A stretch of DNA of 64,000 nt from Stenotrophomonas rhizophila (GCF_003651185.1 NZ_RCDC01000004.1:475868-539867); one strand, 5' to 3'; shown: positions 15,001 through 20,231, counted from the first letter of the stretch. The notes: generated by a model not told the origin, from the letters alone. Program-made: numbers and translations.

Positions 15001-15172
15001 CATCGGTGACCATCGCACTGCCGTCATCGCCGGCGATCACGCTGCCTGGCAACGCCAGCCCCAGCACGGAGCCGATGGCCACGGCCAGTCCGGCAGGGCG
15101 CAGGCGATGGGGACCCAGCTGCGCGTTACGCACGGCGGAGGACAGGCAGGACGAAGGGTCGCGATGGTTCAT
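1..15172 (-). CDS. Giant LktA-type filamentous adhesin, C-terminus beyond window
   Basis: A single minus-strand frame stays open from the ATG at 15172 to the left edge, about 5057 residues, with no stop in view. The start has GGAG six bases upstream. Residues 1-47 read as an extended signal peptide ending GSVIA; residues 55-170 resemble a two-partner-secretion/haemagglutinin N-terminal domain (AFNSFRQFGVELG at 89-101, FFVAPDGLVVG at 149-159). Most of the rest is Gly/Ala/Asn-rich degenerate repeats of about 50-70 residues, alternating an ASVxxGxxxxAGxxxVxA segment with an AGAGAVGxxxAVAxNxI segment, as expected of a beta-helical passenger. The C-terminal third (about 4500 to 1) is less regular and holds a few cysteines. 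The family is cell-surface or secreted and works in adhesion. No TpsB-type transporter gene is visible, and any C-terminal anchor or toxin domain lies outside the window. Confidence 0.88.
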   Translation of the reverse strand, partial: MNHRDPSSCLSSAVRNAQLGPHRLRPAGLAVAIGSVLGLALPGSVIAGDDGSAMVTDGRTDTHVTRQGNDPHWKVTTGTVKGAAGNQVAFNSFRQFGVELGQTVDLVLPTQGQQQVHNLVNLVTDARAYINGNLNSVLESTNAVGGKVFFVAPDGLVVGNGGVLNVGSLSVATANRATASDILGAGESLDALMYGTLTPGQLTDKTVELHGTVNARNGIRVQAKAIDVTGTLYVPAGPRDANGDLQGIEAAVNTGASQPLVLVNEGGRIQLRAAAISDTGLGVRSADASVTVGGNARLEADDIELTALAVIDSGYDKDGAVFDEIKADLVNSVTDSSNLTDLGDALVNLGADKLLGEQISFLHGATTARVEVKDSAALTARDDITLHASTRQAIDNSAAGKTYEKGDVVTDANGDPVKDANGNPIPKKHLLSLGAAYAQINATTEAIVRSGATLVAGGDVAVKADADTTLKLAAESFAVNNTTAAFTAAISNVNVDTRAVIEAGGPLLQAGRVNVSAVNAVSLDTSATARADKNGAVGLAGAISLQDIAAEARLDRDTRTTAGDVTVQAASITRLNKTSTLITGPKSEPLPGQEQVEAISSGSDGLMSVAQSLAGAGIGGAIAKLSGSEDGGSTPPATTPTTASPFRLGGAISVVDGDHAATASIGAGTKVDSAGAIVVDSQVTDAQIGNHAMSNVLAKGKSADGSAFALSGAVNIANLTHEARTLVGSSAELAAQRIGLSSDVRLPRDFSALTGAVPDFSSFDAFKASISAAKDLITDPSELFASYAAARGSAEEVAIGGAVSWFKATNSARTDVAAGASLTTRDTSTAAWSAALEGEDHAGAARSRTFDATTTVRANTDVTGLHAAGDLALKNLKDSNVGKGGTALGGSVGYIDYQNTAAAIIHDGVRVDAGAGSLAVQADNKETVVALALQSGQGGSIGVSGTATALDLDSTTLAGISNRADIRAATVGVRADEDLFVWSVAGAVAMSDSVSVGASVAYQQLDTDTRAFIGAVPAAFATGSSTGPVGAVTTGELAVNATSGGLAGAVAAAGAVAKSSSEQLQKAQDELAAKQNAENPGFLDSLKTRALGKVTALEGMANKADSNGSAGLTAYFDKAKGLLGSGNAAPGQGQGAQTPQPKFGIALSGSATVNRARQNTKADISSAVVKDNSGKGLKLDLAATNQTLLVSVSGALSVAAAGSDNTQGSASLAGGVAYGDIQNTTTAQLRDSTVEDAGTVTVTARNESEQVNVGLSVGVNASSNQSSAGAGAISATVAMSHNDTAASIVGGTIRGMSGAAADVDVKAVNASKIANGGGALYAGGKAGLGAAVTYAEVGDSTRASVSGADIEGVQDVRVRAADASRIVAAAASGGASTRSDGVAIAGSVLVNQIASQTAASIDGGSRITASGDIEAFAGTATIDDLRGTSDGCGSGFAVDYCGAGIGPIEVDPNADTASTDDTRVDAAGRNNARSSIIAVAGMVQVGGNNAGVAFAYNTINNTHTVSVNDATLNAGRIALTATDQSDILAVSAGIGGSTGNFTGVGSASYNAIGNTTSVLVGRGLADAQGQVPRDGAQLNAGSIQLQARDESFIGSLAGAATLGSKVAVGAALTINDIGNTTLALVDDAQLTAGTGRVDVEAANAARILSGAVAAGAANNVAIQGSVGWSMIDNHAEAALREGSVQAGIVQVAASNESRIHTLAGAVAGSGTAAIGAAINVATIGDTTLGEVDGTALEVSTALDVSAASAATTKTLAIAGALGGTASIAGSNTTNLIDTLTEARLRGVTGQGSGITGAVSVSADTSGAAYSLGGALSAGGTAGIGAASSVNDIGGRTRAVVDNATLGGASALSIDAANRSLVRTAAVSGAGAGTAAVAGSVTTNLIHSDTQASLTDSSLHNALADVKVSARDERSIDSLAGGAAVGGSVGVGAAVAYNDIGGTTSAVVSGSALELDVRNLLVQADASGAAGGQGNRIRTVAAGLGGGGAVGGAASVAVNRMKGAVSARIEAGANVLAQDNVGVLAAQAQQIDVYAGSVGGGVNAGIGLGTVVNLVDGSTEAAITGAGTAVTALGLGDALAGVDSGRRTAGNTHSTRTDAAGMAFDTVDLGTGHIDVHGIAVNAATRQQVRTIGVSGALGTTPIASGAVAVMAAVNDIAGSTTAIIKDARINQHGLGTSSDPDQDSAGLAAAEQSVDVRASHHVASANYVAGIAASAGVFSGAGALSTNLFDSHASASIEGATLSAADAVTVEANASQNALAIVVGAAAGLTGGAATGVVNSFTTDTRASVLGGTLRAGSLAVNANSDNAASLVGGAGAVGGGAAVAGTALVNMGTATTLAQVGERGRATNIFVSRDLDVNARSRSDFNGVAVSGAGAGAAGIAGMAQVHLLQNDTRALVTQASVDATDMAVVAEDILRLSAYSGAVGVGIAGSGVGAGASVAILGSTVKATVEDSTLSTTGSIDVNAVSDRAVDMVTVTAGVGATTGIGGAAGLLLAGIGDRGDSDTELGGTFASLKQLGNGQKIDAAALDGTLGGQGAGALNSRAQVDIGSLQGRGDLVSASIRGGSVQARALEVSAQTLMSSRNTVGGLGAGGLGVGGAFGMTGLYGRTEAVLAANTTRAGSIAVLANAGDGSAGKAAGLDVYAGGAGLVGAGAAIGLARLEQTVSATVAGDLQAGSQGQGLAVRASDASTLDVTATGMAAGALAAGAVVATAARNANVQAWLHNDSTLAGFGNVTFAASSLGGAHAGAWGAAGGVLAGVSAAVALADDGSDVRAWLGERTRVSGVGGSIEVHAEATPQVSAEAFGAALAGGLAVGAAVADATSRAKVDAHVGNGVVLSNRGGLDVLASVHGGSVDARAVAGSGGLYLAGAGAFATAASTNAVQAALGSNVVVQGEAYSINNITDYARGGTIAMRAVNNSNQHADATGLSVAGLLAAGVVDANARSAATTGVTVGAGSLLYAGNTTLAASGKDENRANATAGTGGLIAGNAALAATHTGSTTQLSIGRNAVLDVSRLDARALHDSHYAGSANSTSAGVLNASGANVSNRADATVGLLVDEDAQIVSAGSLVLRTDNNYTGTLGSELAASAAGGGVLSGSAAQVVTRLDGSSTIDIGKGALLRAGVAPTPGDGGALDIVANTRANTDDRAGLTTGGAINAAVVKARTNAVLGNRVNIGDDARLQSSYMLNVGTYAATDIGATALVNTWGVLAAVGISDADVALAMDQQVNVGRGAKLESLHNAFVSAGQDGMNGWTSRLAANAVSQGYSRGLIAVPDSSASSTVDSNASTALAAGSELLSGAFVSLGAYGENVFRNADGAATGYQLGFIPVTVRDSRSGGSTRGDVLIDGRVVAGRYNVLDILIDANGKLTSSGAGGDVLPFDTQRELSSALKARLNASGIHDFDAIAGNALYTHTIGDLYAAGGDVILYGRNIRGGGSVTAKGAPKITITNRSTDNLLLAGDILVPEYSGGNVLFTGNSNQALGIGVSQNPGQSNALVSIRNEATTGTAAIGAGGLISVTGGELDMYNALGNIQSWGEQLAESVTINAPNGEVGYNRGSENWYGSVVSALWARHSVASGITNADDAAAYIANAKYGAAAAAAGMSLTDYLLYGTGNDVNNPSILVFGACRYRIGDKDCTASALGGQYYDGGVVSRYSHKDTNYLPKVNARNLRTLLTTQPDDVSNASLGQVPSTGSGVNAGSGIKITANYIDVNVALKAGRPVDYSAILVESSALRAWIDGKDNQASKGIFDVPAMFVAKSGAGSSRIALKYDSLNRQFIVPDISANGGGSIYLDGRIVSTSTAGSLNVVSGKGSVVINNGLADVGLQLGNILVGNGAPGQITIRDRELNTASWYLRDGNGNVKGYQGGVNALNWDAPGVSALSNTTAYDPRAGMFASWTQTARIARNIQSDNGVLTAENWRWVDRDNNTVFNGQQWETSSVTYGNKAGGVAVFESQLTGDFGSNLNSRVNYRCEKKNESGCRYNYGFPGSNEFDDGGTWRTSWYQRAPRSGTLVVTNTAKADNRIGISFSANDAGLLDVDSGQTIRINGVLKNTDGRTFLTSENGSIVSASRDARIITNQLTLDAAGSIGSIVGAQAGEAANPLDVQMVSYTNANGATVAAGNLVARAGGDIALDVDSAAKVLISAGSGTGRGDVWLRAKYDIEGAATGNAASIIGADITLDSVYGAIGSLSRPLVVDAGERTRSDGALEGGLISARATGDIALRDLGGDFWVQRIESLAGDVLIEAPSGSIYSGAQRASSSFLNEAQLASLRDNLKLFQGGGQQSIVSYQSQVDASYAEYFQLHALGSVVDGRYLAGGTAINLFRSMAEAARGGSLDDAGVSDYLAERFNRLGTVFTDAFGSGWQQEAIFASFNAGYRYELAASGGDSAMVAARKAALLDGMTADSQWSQDQLRYVFNANALEPSTGSALNAEPVIIGRNVSLHARDDLGRLDKEYTVSLADVNSGNLSAEAMLAMRLATTPGDVQMLDAAGNVLTPDQVRGGAVVVSLRIRSTAPVVLAATGGIEADVGGDAYLHGSTSLALNSFDAGGDVRIGSDGDITDTGGSAAGATLRVGKDLSLSALRSIMGHDGQPLRVQINGRLLLANAGEHVRLAQQNGNLRIGLVRANQDVVLDVGGGSLLSYLKGVSTLTGRDIQLAVRDDIRDEDGGSLALRIVAGGRLDGAAGGEVRLSSDVDMPIGTLTAGGDLQLLSTAGKLSAVRLQAGGDLGATGYNGADLGSVQAAGDAIVSAPMGDVRIGNLRAASANVAAGGGLQLGDAAIDQVLQLLSLQATSLAAGAQVSAGDSVQIDAGGFAMGAGSQLSAGRVVAVRSSADISVGQMAVTGTAATGNVMLEADGRIHSNGDAAVNIGGGSHVLASLQAGDGIGSDAQALTVDVGRLVVARSDHGDIHLRLPNGGAVGDVVAASGALLLHSDAHLQADLLDAATDVRLATASADIGYLEAGADAVVTSAGGLTLGQGRIGGDAQLRSTGAMGIGELQAQGAINAASGAALVAQTLSSGAAMQLEASGAMDVQQLRSGGDLAATAGGLLAIG

Positions 15173-15223
15173 GGCAGGCTCCGGGCAGTGGCTGGCGGGG
15201 CAACCGCGGGCCAGCAAGGGTCG

Positions 15224-15247
15224 CGGCAAGGCATGCATGCCTTGCCG
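15224..15247. repeat. Perfect 24-bp palindrome between sapC and the adhesin gene
   Basis: CGGCAAGGCATG is followed directly by its reverse complement, a 12+12 bp perfect palindrome in the 99-bp gap after the SapC stop and 52 bp before the adhesin start. It could fold as a strong hairpin with an ATGCAT loop (terminator or attenuator) or be a dimeric protein site. No T-tract follows on either strand, so a classical intrinsic terminator is not well supported. Confidence 0.6.
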
Positions 15248-15271
15248 CTCGGTGGCGTTACTGGGAAGGGA

Positions 15272-16027
15272 TCAGTGCGTTGCGGCAGCGGCTGGACGGC
15301 TGTCCAGCGCGCGGCTGAGCAGCTCGACATTGCCCAGCGAAAGCAGATGGGCGTAGATCAGCCCAAGATCGCCCGAACGCGCCAGATCCTGGAGCGCCTT
15401 GCCCTTCAATTCGCGCAGCTTCTGCTCATCGACCACAAAGAAGCCATCCAGCGAGAAGCCCTCGCCCAGCGCGGTCTGCACGTTCACCTGCCGCGGCACC
15501 AGCAGCCCATGGCTGGCCAGCGCCGTACTGAAGGCACGCGTGCGCGCCAGGTGTACCTGGTATTCCTCCAGGAACTGCAGTGCGTTGCTCAGCAGCGGGC
15601 TGTCCTTGCCCTCGTCATCGAACAGCGGCGCACCTTCCTCACCACCTTCGCGGATACCCGCATAGGCCTCATCCAGGCACACGGTGAAGTCGCTGCCCTT
15701 CTCATCGCGTTCGGCAAGCACGAAGGGATAGCGGCGCAGGAACGCCGGGACATAGGCCCCTTCGGCCCAGCTGCCCTGCTCATCGACCATCAGGTTCTGG
15801 CCGACACGCAGGCCCAGCAGTGCGGCCGGCACCACCGCGTCGGCGCTGTTGCCGGCGAACAGGATCGGGTATTCGCGGGCGACCGGCGCGAATTCCACGC
15901 AGGCCAGCGGCACGGAGTTGAGCGCGGCGGCGAAGGCGAAATCGCCCGGAGTGGCCACCACCCGGTGGTGGCGATGGGCGACGCGGTTGAGCTGGATCGG
16001 ACGTTCGTAGATGAGCAGCTGCTTCAT
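15272..16027 (-). CDS. SapC family protein
   Basis: 251 residues. It begins MKQLLIYERPIQLNRVAHRHHRV and carries the SapC-family pattern: a short N-terminal beta-rich part, the segment EYPILFAGNSADAVVPAALLGLRVGQNLMVDEQGSW, then YVPAFLRRYPFVLAE. The ATG at 16027 is chosen because it has AGGGGGA upstream and matches the family N-terminus; an in-frame ATG 90 bases further up has neither. The family is named after an S-layer secretion gene of Campylobacter, but its biochemical role in Xanthomonadaceae is not established; relatives often sit beside TonB receptors. Here it precedes the giant adhesin gene by 99 bp on the same strand, so co-transcription is plausible. No signal peptide or membrane segment is evident. 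Confidence 0.8.
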   Translation of the reverse strand: MKQLLIYERPIQLNRVAHRHHRVVATPGDFAFAAALNSVPLACVEFAPVAREYPILFAGNSADAVVPAALLGLRVGQNLMVDEQGSWAEGAYVPAFLRRYPFVLAERDEKGSDFTVCLDEAYAGIREGGEEGAPLFDDEGKDSPLLSNALQFLEEYQVHLARTRAFSTALASHGLLVPRQVNVQTALGEGFSLDGFFVVDEQKLRELKGKALQDLARSGDLGLIYAHLLSLGNVELLSRALDSRPAAAATH

Positions 16028-16127
16028 GGTGGTTCCCCCTGGAGTGCAAAAAGTGCCCCTTTGCCTAACAACCGTGGAAAGCAGCGCCGTCCCGTCAGTC
16101 AGCAGGCAATTCGTCACACTTTTTTAA

Positions 16128-16139
16128 TGAACGCGTTCA
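16128..16139. promoter_or_regulatory. Candidate LacI/GalR-type operator upstream of sapC
   Basis: TGAACGCGTTCA is a perfect 12-bp palindrome with the central CG and the TGxA...TxCA ends typical of LacI-family operators. It lies about 100 bp upstream of the sapC start. No LacI-family gene is in the window, so the regulator is unknown. Confidence 0.4.
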
Positions 16140-16194
16140 CAAACCCCCAGGCGCCACGCGCCATCGGACCTATGCGCCTTCCCGCCCCATGAGA

Positions 16195-16230
16195 CCCATC
16201 CCCATCCCCATCCCCATCCCCATCCCCATC
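16195..16230. repeat. Hexanucleotide tandem repeat (CCCATC)x6
   Basis: Six uninterrupted copies of CCCATC (GATGGG on the minus strand), then a partial copy, lie in the 291-bp non-coding interval between the SDR stop (16319) and the sapC start (16027). Such tracts can gain or lose units by slippage. The tract is about 170 bp upstream of sapC, so any effect would be on spacing or transcript structure, not on a reading frame. The rest of the interval shows a GC-rich hairpin (GCGCGCC/GGCGCGC near 16240-16258) and the palindrome at 16128. Confidence 0.8.
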
Positions 16231-16318
16231 CATCGCAGCGCGCGCCGTCGTGGCGCGCGCCTTCTTCCGGCCCGCCGCTGCCGGCACGGCCACGGCGCGT
16301 CATCCTGGTGATGCGCCC

Positions 16319-17080
16319 TCAGACGAACATGCCGCCCGACGCCTCCACCCGCTGCGCATTGATCCATGCCGTCTGCGGCGACAGCAGCGCCACCGCCACC
16401 GGGCCGATGTCATCGGGCTTGCCGGGACGGCCCATCGCGGTCACCGAGGACACCATCGCGTTGACCTGCGCATCGTCGCGCACCCGGCCGCCGCCGAAGT
16501 CGGTCTCGATCGCGCCGGGGGCCAGGGTGTTGGCACTGATGCCACGGGCGCCCAGCTCCTTGGCCAGGTAACGGGTAAACACTTCGATGCCACCTTTCAT
16601 CATCGCGTAGGCCGAACTGCCCGGCAGCGAGAACCGCGCCAGCCCGCTGGACACGTTGAGGATGCGACCGCCGTCGGCGATCAGCGGCAGCACCGCCTGG
16701 GTCAGGAAGTACGGCCCCTTCAGATGCACGGCGACCAGTGCATCGAACTGCGCGACCGTGGTGTCGGCGATCATCGCGTGCAGGCCTTCGCCGGCGTTGT
16801 TGAGCAGCCCCTGCAGATGGGACTCGCCCCAGCCCTCCAGCACGCTGCGAACCTGGCCGGCGAAGGCACCGAAGCCGGCGCTGTCGGCCATGTCCAACGG
16901 AATCGCGGCGGCACGGCGCCCCAACGCGTTGATGCGGGCGACCGCCTCCTGAGCGGCCTCGGCCTGGCTGCGGTAGGTGAGGATGATGTCGGCGCCATCG
17001 GCCGCCAGTGCGAGGGCGGCGTTGCGGCCGAGGCCACGGCTGCCGCCGGTGATCAGAACGACTCGTGTTGTCTTGCTCAT
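16319..17080 (-). CDS. SDR family NAD(P)-dependent oxidoreductase
   Basis: 253 residues. Classical short-chain dehydrogenase with the cofactor motif TGGSRGLG at 11-18, an NNAG motif, the catalytic Ser and YxxxK in SSAYAMMKGG, and a C-terminal part ending GGMFV. The start at 17080 puts the Rossmann fold immediately at the N-terminus; longer forms would add an unrelated leader. The substrate cannot be told from sequence. It is transcribed divergently from a LysR regulator with 103 bp between them, a common arrangement in which the LysR protein controls the enzyme gene. Confidence 0.85.
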   Translation of the reverse strand: MSKTTRVVLITGGSRGLGRNAALALAADGADIILTYRSQAEAAQEAVARINALGRRAAAIPLDMADSAGFGAFAGQVRSVLEGWGESHLQGLLNNAGEGLHAMIADTTVAQFDALVAVHLKGPYFLTQAVLPLIADGGRILNVSSGLARFSLPGSSAYAMMKGGIEVFTRYLAKELGARGISANTLAPGAIETDFGGGRVRDDAQVNAMVSSVTAMGRPGKPDDIGPVAVALLSPQTAWINAQRVEASGGMFV

Positions 17081-17183
17081 GTCAGTGCACCTGCCTGGGG
17101 AATGGGAGACCAGCGTATTGGTGTTGCAGGGCTGCATAAATCGGCAGATGCTGATTTGACTGTCCATACATCACGAACAATCA

Positions 17184-18092
17184 ATGGATCGCCTCGATCA
17201 ACTGCGCTGCTTCCTGCGGGTCGCCGAACTGGGCTCGTTCACCGGCGCGGCCGACAGCCTCGGCCTGCCCAAGGCCAGCGTATCGCTGGCGGTGCAACGT
17301 CTGGAGGCGGAGGTCGGCGTACAGCTGCTGCACCGGACCACGCGCCGGGTGCAGCTCACCGCCGATGGTGCCCAGTTCCAGACCCGCGCCCACGATCTGC
17401 TGCATGACATGGACGACCTGCAGGGCATGTTCCGGGTCGATACCAGCCAGTTGAAGGGCCGCCTGCGGGTGGACATGTCCAGTGGGCTGGCCCGGCAGCT
17501 GGTGATCCCACGGCTGCCGGGCTTCCTCGCGCAGCATCCGGGGGTGGAGATCGAGCTGAGCGGTACCGACCGCCGGGTCGATCTGATCCGCGAGGGGTTC
17601 GACTGTGTGCTGCGGGTCGGGCCGCTGGATGACAACACGCTGGTGGCCCGCCCGCTGGGACGGCTGCTGATCGTCAACTGCGCCAGTCCCGCGTACCTGG
17701 CCGCGCGCGGTATACCGGTCACGCTGGATGATCTGGCCGGCCATGCCCTGGTGCACTACGTGGGCACACTAGGCCAGCGCTCGCCCGGCTTCGAGTACCA
17801 CGATGGCGAGGGCTATCGCAGCCTGCCGATGCGCGGCGCGGTAACGGTCAACAGTGGCGACGGATATACCGCTGCGGCGCTGGCCGGGCTGGGGATCATC
17901 CAGGTCCCCCGGCTGGGCGTCCGACGCGCGCTGGCGGACGGCACTCTGGTGGAGATCCTGCCGGACTGTCTGGCCGAGCCGATGCCGGTCTCCCTTCTGT
18001 ACGCCCAGCGCCGCCATCTGCCGCGCCGGGTCGCGGCGTTCATGGAATGGGCGGCCACAGTGATCCGGCCGGAGCTGCTGCCGCAGGCGTGA
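17184..18092 (+). CDS. LysR family transcriptional regulator
   Basis: 302 residues. The N-terminal winged helix-turn-helix (MDRLDQLRCFLRVAELGSFTGAADSLGLPKASVSLAVQRLE, residues 1-41) is followed by an effector-binding domain with a typical GVDxxLRVG-like segment (GFDCVLRVGPLDDNTLVARPLG). Length and the short N-terminus fit the CrgA/AaeR-like LysR group, which often controls a divergent oxidoreductase. It is divergent from the SDR gene, and the shared 103-bp region holds T-N11-A-like stretches around GCATAAATCGGCAGATGC. The inducer is unknown. Confidence 0.85.
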   Translation: MDRLDQLRCFLRVAELGSFTGAADSLGLPKASVSLAVQRLEAEVGVQLLHRTTRRVQLTADGAQFQTRAHDLLHDMDDLQGMFRVDTSQLKGRLRVDMSSGLARQLVIPRLPGFLAQHPGVEIELSGTDRRVDLIREGFDCVLRVGPLDDNTLVARPLGRLLIVNCASPAYLAARGIPVTLDDLAGHALVHYVGTLGQRSPGFEYHDGEGYRSLPMRGAVTVNSGDGYTAAALAGLGIIQVPRLGVRRALADGTLVEILPDCLAEPMPVSLLYAQRRHLPRRVAAFMEWAATVIRPELLPQA

Positions 18093-18128
18093 GAGCGTGG
18101 TGCGCACCCGATCTGAATGAACCCGCGC

Positions 18129-18221
18129 ATTCGCGCACATTCGTGCACACATTCGCACGCGAATCGTCGTTTCATGCTAAGGTTCGCTCCAGATACAGGC
18201 GCATACGTGCACTTTCGTGCA
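18129..18221. promoter_or_regulatory. Array of ATTCGYGCA-like repeats upstream of the DeoR gene (candidate operators)
   Basis: Decamers CATTCGCGCA (18129), CATTCGTGCA (18138) and CATTCGCACG (18149) form one cluster. CATACGTGCA (18202) and CTTTCGTGCA (18212) form a second, about 70 bp away, and the last copy ends about 50 bp before the DeoR start. DeoR-family proteins commonly bind repeated short direct sites and repress their own operon by looping. This is inferred from position and repetition alone. Confidence 0.5.
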
Positions 18222-18269
18222 TGTTCAGGCAAGCCGCCGCCGCGCCTCCGCCCTGACCCGAGGTTACCC

Positions 18270-19049
18270 ATGACTACCCAGGACGCCCTGCCGGGCGAGC
18301 GCCAACAGACCATCCTTCGCCTGCTGCGCGAACACGGCCGCGTGATGTCGGCCCAGCTGGCCGTCGAACTGCAGGTCTCGGAGGATTCGATCCGCCGTGA
18401 CCTGCGTGAGCTGGCCGCGCAGGGTCTGTGCCGCAAGGTGCATGGCGGCGCACTGCCGGCGGCCCCGGCGTTTCCGGCGCTGGCCGAGCGCCACGAAAAG
18501 AACCATGACCGCAAGCTCGCGTTGGCCCGGATCGCCGCCGCGCAGGTGCTGCCCGGTGAGCTGGTGTTTCTCGACGCCGGTTCGACCAACAGCGTGATTG
18601 CCAGTTGCCTGCCCGCGGATCAGGGCGTGCGCGTGGTGACCAACGCCCCGGATATCGCGCTGGCCTTGATGGCGCGTCCGGGCATCGAGGTCAGCCTGGT
18701 CGGCGGCCGCATGGACCCGCGCATCGGCGCGACGGTGGGCGCGCAGGCGCTGGAAGCGGTCGCCGCGCTGCGCGTGGACGTGTGCTTTGTCGGCACCTGC
18801 GCGGTGGATGCCGACGCTGGCATCTGGGCGGTGGATGGCGAGGAAGCAACGCTCAAGCGCGCCCTGCTCGCCGCGAGCAGCCGCTGCGTGGTGGTGGCCA
18901 CGAACGACAAGCTGGGTGCGCAGGCCTCGCACCGGATCGGTGATGTGGACCAGATCGATCTGCTGGTCGTCGAGGCCGACGCGCCGCCTGCACAGGTCGC
19001 CGCGTTCGAGCGTCGTGGCGTTGCTCTCCAGCGCGCCGCGCAGCACTGA
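18270..19049 (+). CDS. DeoR/GlpR family transcriptional regulator
   Basis: 259 residues. An N-terminal DeoR helix-turn-helix (GERQQTILRLLREHGRVMSAQLAVELQVSEDSIRRDLREL, residues 9-48) is followed by the sugar-phosphate sensing domain with the conserved DAGSTN loop at 102-107 and a TNAPD segment. The ATG at 18270, preceded by GAGG, is chosen because upstream in-frame ATGs would run translation through the repeat array. It is followed 11 bp later by an MFS transporter gene, so it probably represses that gene and itself. DeoR proteins usually sense a phosphorylated sugar; the identity here is unknown. Confidence 0.87.
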   Translation: MTTQDALPGERQQTILRLLREHGRVMSAQLAVELQVSEDSIRRDLRELAAQGLCRKVHGGALPAAPAFPALAERHEKNHDRKLALARIAAAQVLPGELVFLDAGSTNSVIASCLPADQGVRVVTNAPDIALALMARPGIEVSLVGGRMDPRIGATVGAQALEAVAALRVDVCFVGTCAVDADAGIWAVDGEEATLKRALLAASSRCVVVATNDKLGAQASHRIGDVDQIDLLVVEADAPPAQVAAFERRGVALQRAAQH

Positions 19050-19060
19050 GGTCCGGACCC

Positions 19061-20209
19061 ATGTCGACACTTTCCGCGCCCTCGTCCCTCCTCGCCCGCG
19101 GCCAGCAGCACGCCACCCGCGCCGCCTTCTTCCTGCCCGGCTTCGCCACCGCCGCCTGGGCGCCGCTGGTCCCGTTCGCCAAGAACCGCACCGGTCTGGA
19201 TGAAGGCTCACTCGGCCTGGTGCTGCTGTGCCTGGGCGCCGGTTCGCTGCTGGCGATGCCGATCGCGGGCATGCTCGCCGCACGCCACGGCTGCCGCGCC
19301 GTCATGATCGCCACGCTGGTGATGGTGATCGCCACCCTGCCCCTGCTGGCCATCGCGCCCTCGCCAGTGACCCTGGGCCTGGTGCTGTTCGTGTTCGGTG
19401 CCGGCGTCGGCGCCTGCGACTGCGTGATGAACATGCAGGCGATCATGGTGGAGCGCGACAGCGGCCGGCCGATGATGTCCGGCTTCCATGCCTTCTACAG
19501 CATCGGCGGTGCGGTCGGCGCCGGTGCGATGACCGCCCTGCTGGCGCTTCACCTGCCGCCGTGGCTGGTGTGCCTGCTGGCCTCGGCGGTGATGGCCGGG
19601 CTGCTGGCCATCTCGCTGCCGTACTGGCGGACCGACAAGGCACCCAGCGATGCGCCGATGTTCGCGGTGCCGCACGGCGTGGTGCTGGCGATCGGCGTGC
19701 TGTGTTTCGTGGCGTTCCTGGCCGAAGGCTCGGTGCTGGACTGGAGCGCGGTGTTCCTGCATGAAGTGCAGCACGTAGATCCCTCCCGCGCCGGCCTCGG
19801 TTATCTGGCCTTTGCCATCGCGATGACGATCACCCGGCTGGTCGGCGATGGCGTGGTGGCCAAGCTCGGCCGCCATCGTTCGATCCTGATCGGCAGCCTG
19901 GTGGCGGCATCCGGCTTCGCCCTGGCAACGTTCGCCACCTGGATGCCACTGGCACTGTGCGGCTATGCGCTGGTCGGCCTGGGCTGCGCCAACATCGTTC
20001 CGGCGCTGTTCTCGATGGCCGGCAACCAGAAGGTCATGCCAGAGAGCCTGGCCATCCCGGCGATCACCACACTCGGCTATGCCGGTGTGTTGGCCGGCCC
20101 GGCACTGATCGGTTTCGTTGCGCAGGCCAGCAGCCTGGTGTTCGCGTTCAGCGCGGTGGCGGTGACCCTGGTGTTGGTGGGGCTGTGCGCGCGGTGGGTG
20201 CGCGCCTGA
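19061..20209 (+). CDS. MFS transporter, YbjJ-like
   Basis: 382 residues with about twelve hydrophobic segments. It resembles the YbjJ type of inner-membrane major facilitator: an N-terminal AAFFLPGFATAAWAPLVPFAKNRTGLDEGSLGLVLLCLGAGSL and a central SGFHAFYSIGGAVGAG motif. The ATG lies 11 bp after the DeoR stop, so the two genes probably form an operon. The pairing with a DeoR-type regulator suggests a sugar or sugar-derivative substrate, but no substrate can be assigned from sequence. Confidence 0.8.
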   Translation: MSTLSAPSSLLARGQQHATRAAFFLPGFATAAWAPLVPFAKNRTGLDEGSLGLVLLCLGAGSLLAMPIAGMLAARHGCRAVMIATLVMVIATLPLLAIAPSPVTLGLVLFVFGAGVGACDCVMNMQAIMVERDSGRPMMSGFHAFYSIGGAVGAGAMTALLALHLPPWLVCLLASAVMAGLLAISLPYWRTDKAPSDAPMFAVPHGVVLAIGVLCFVAFLAEGSVLDWSAVFLHEVQHVDPSRAGLGYLAFAIAMTITRLVGDGVVAKLGRHRSILIGSLVAASGFALATFATWMPLALCGYALVGLGCANIVPALFSMAGNQKVMPESLAIPAITTLGYAGVLAGPALIGFVAQASSLVFAFSAVAVTLVLVGLCARWVRA

Positions 20210-20231
20210 GGCTGCCCACGCCGCTCAGACG

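Noticed and set aside
16236-16262. Rho-independent terminator after the SDR gene
   Set aside because: The GCGCGCC/GGCGCGC hairpin exists, but no T-run follows on the minus strand, so it is not called as a terminator.
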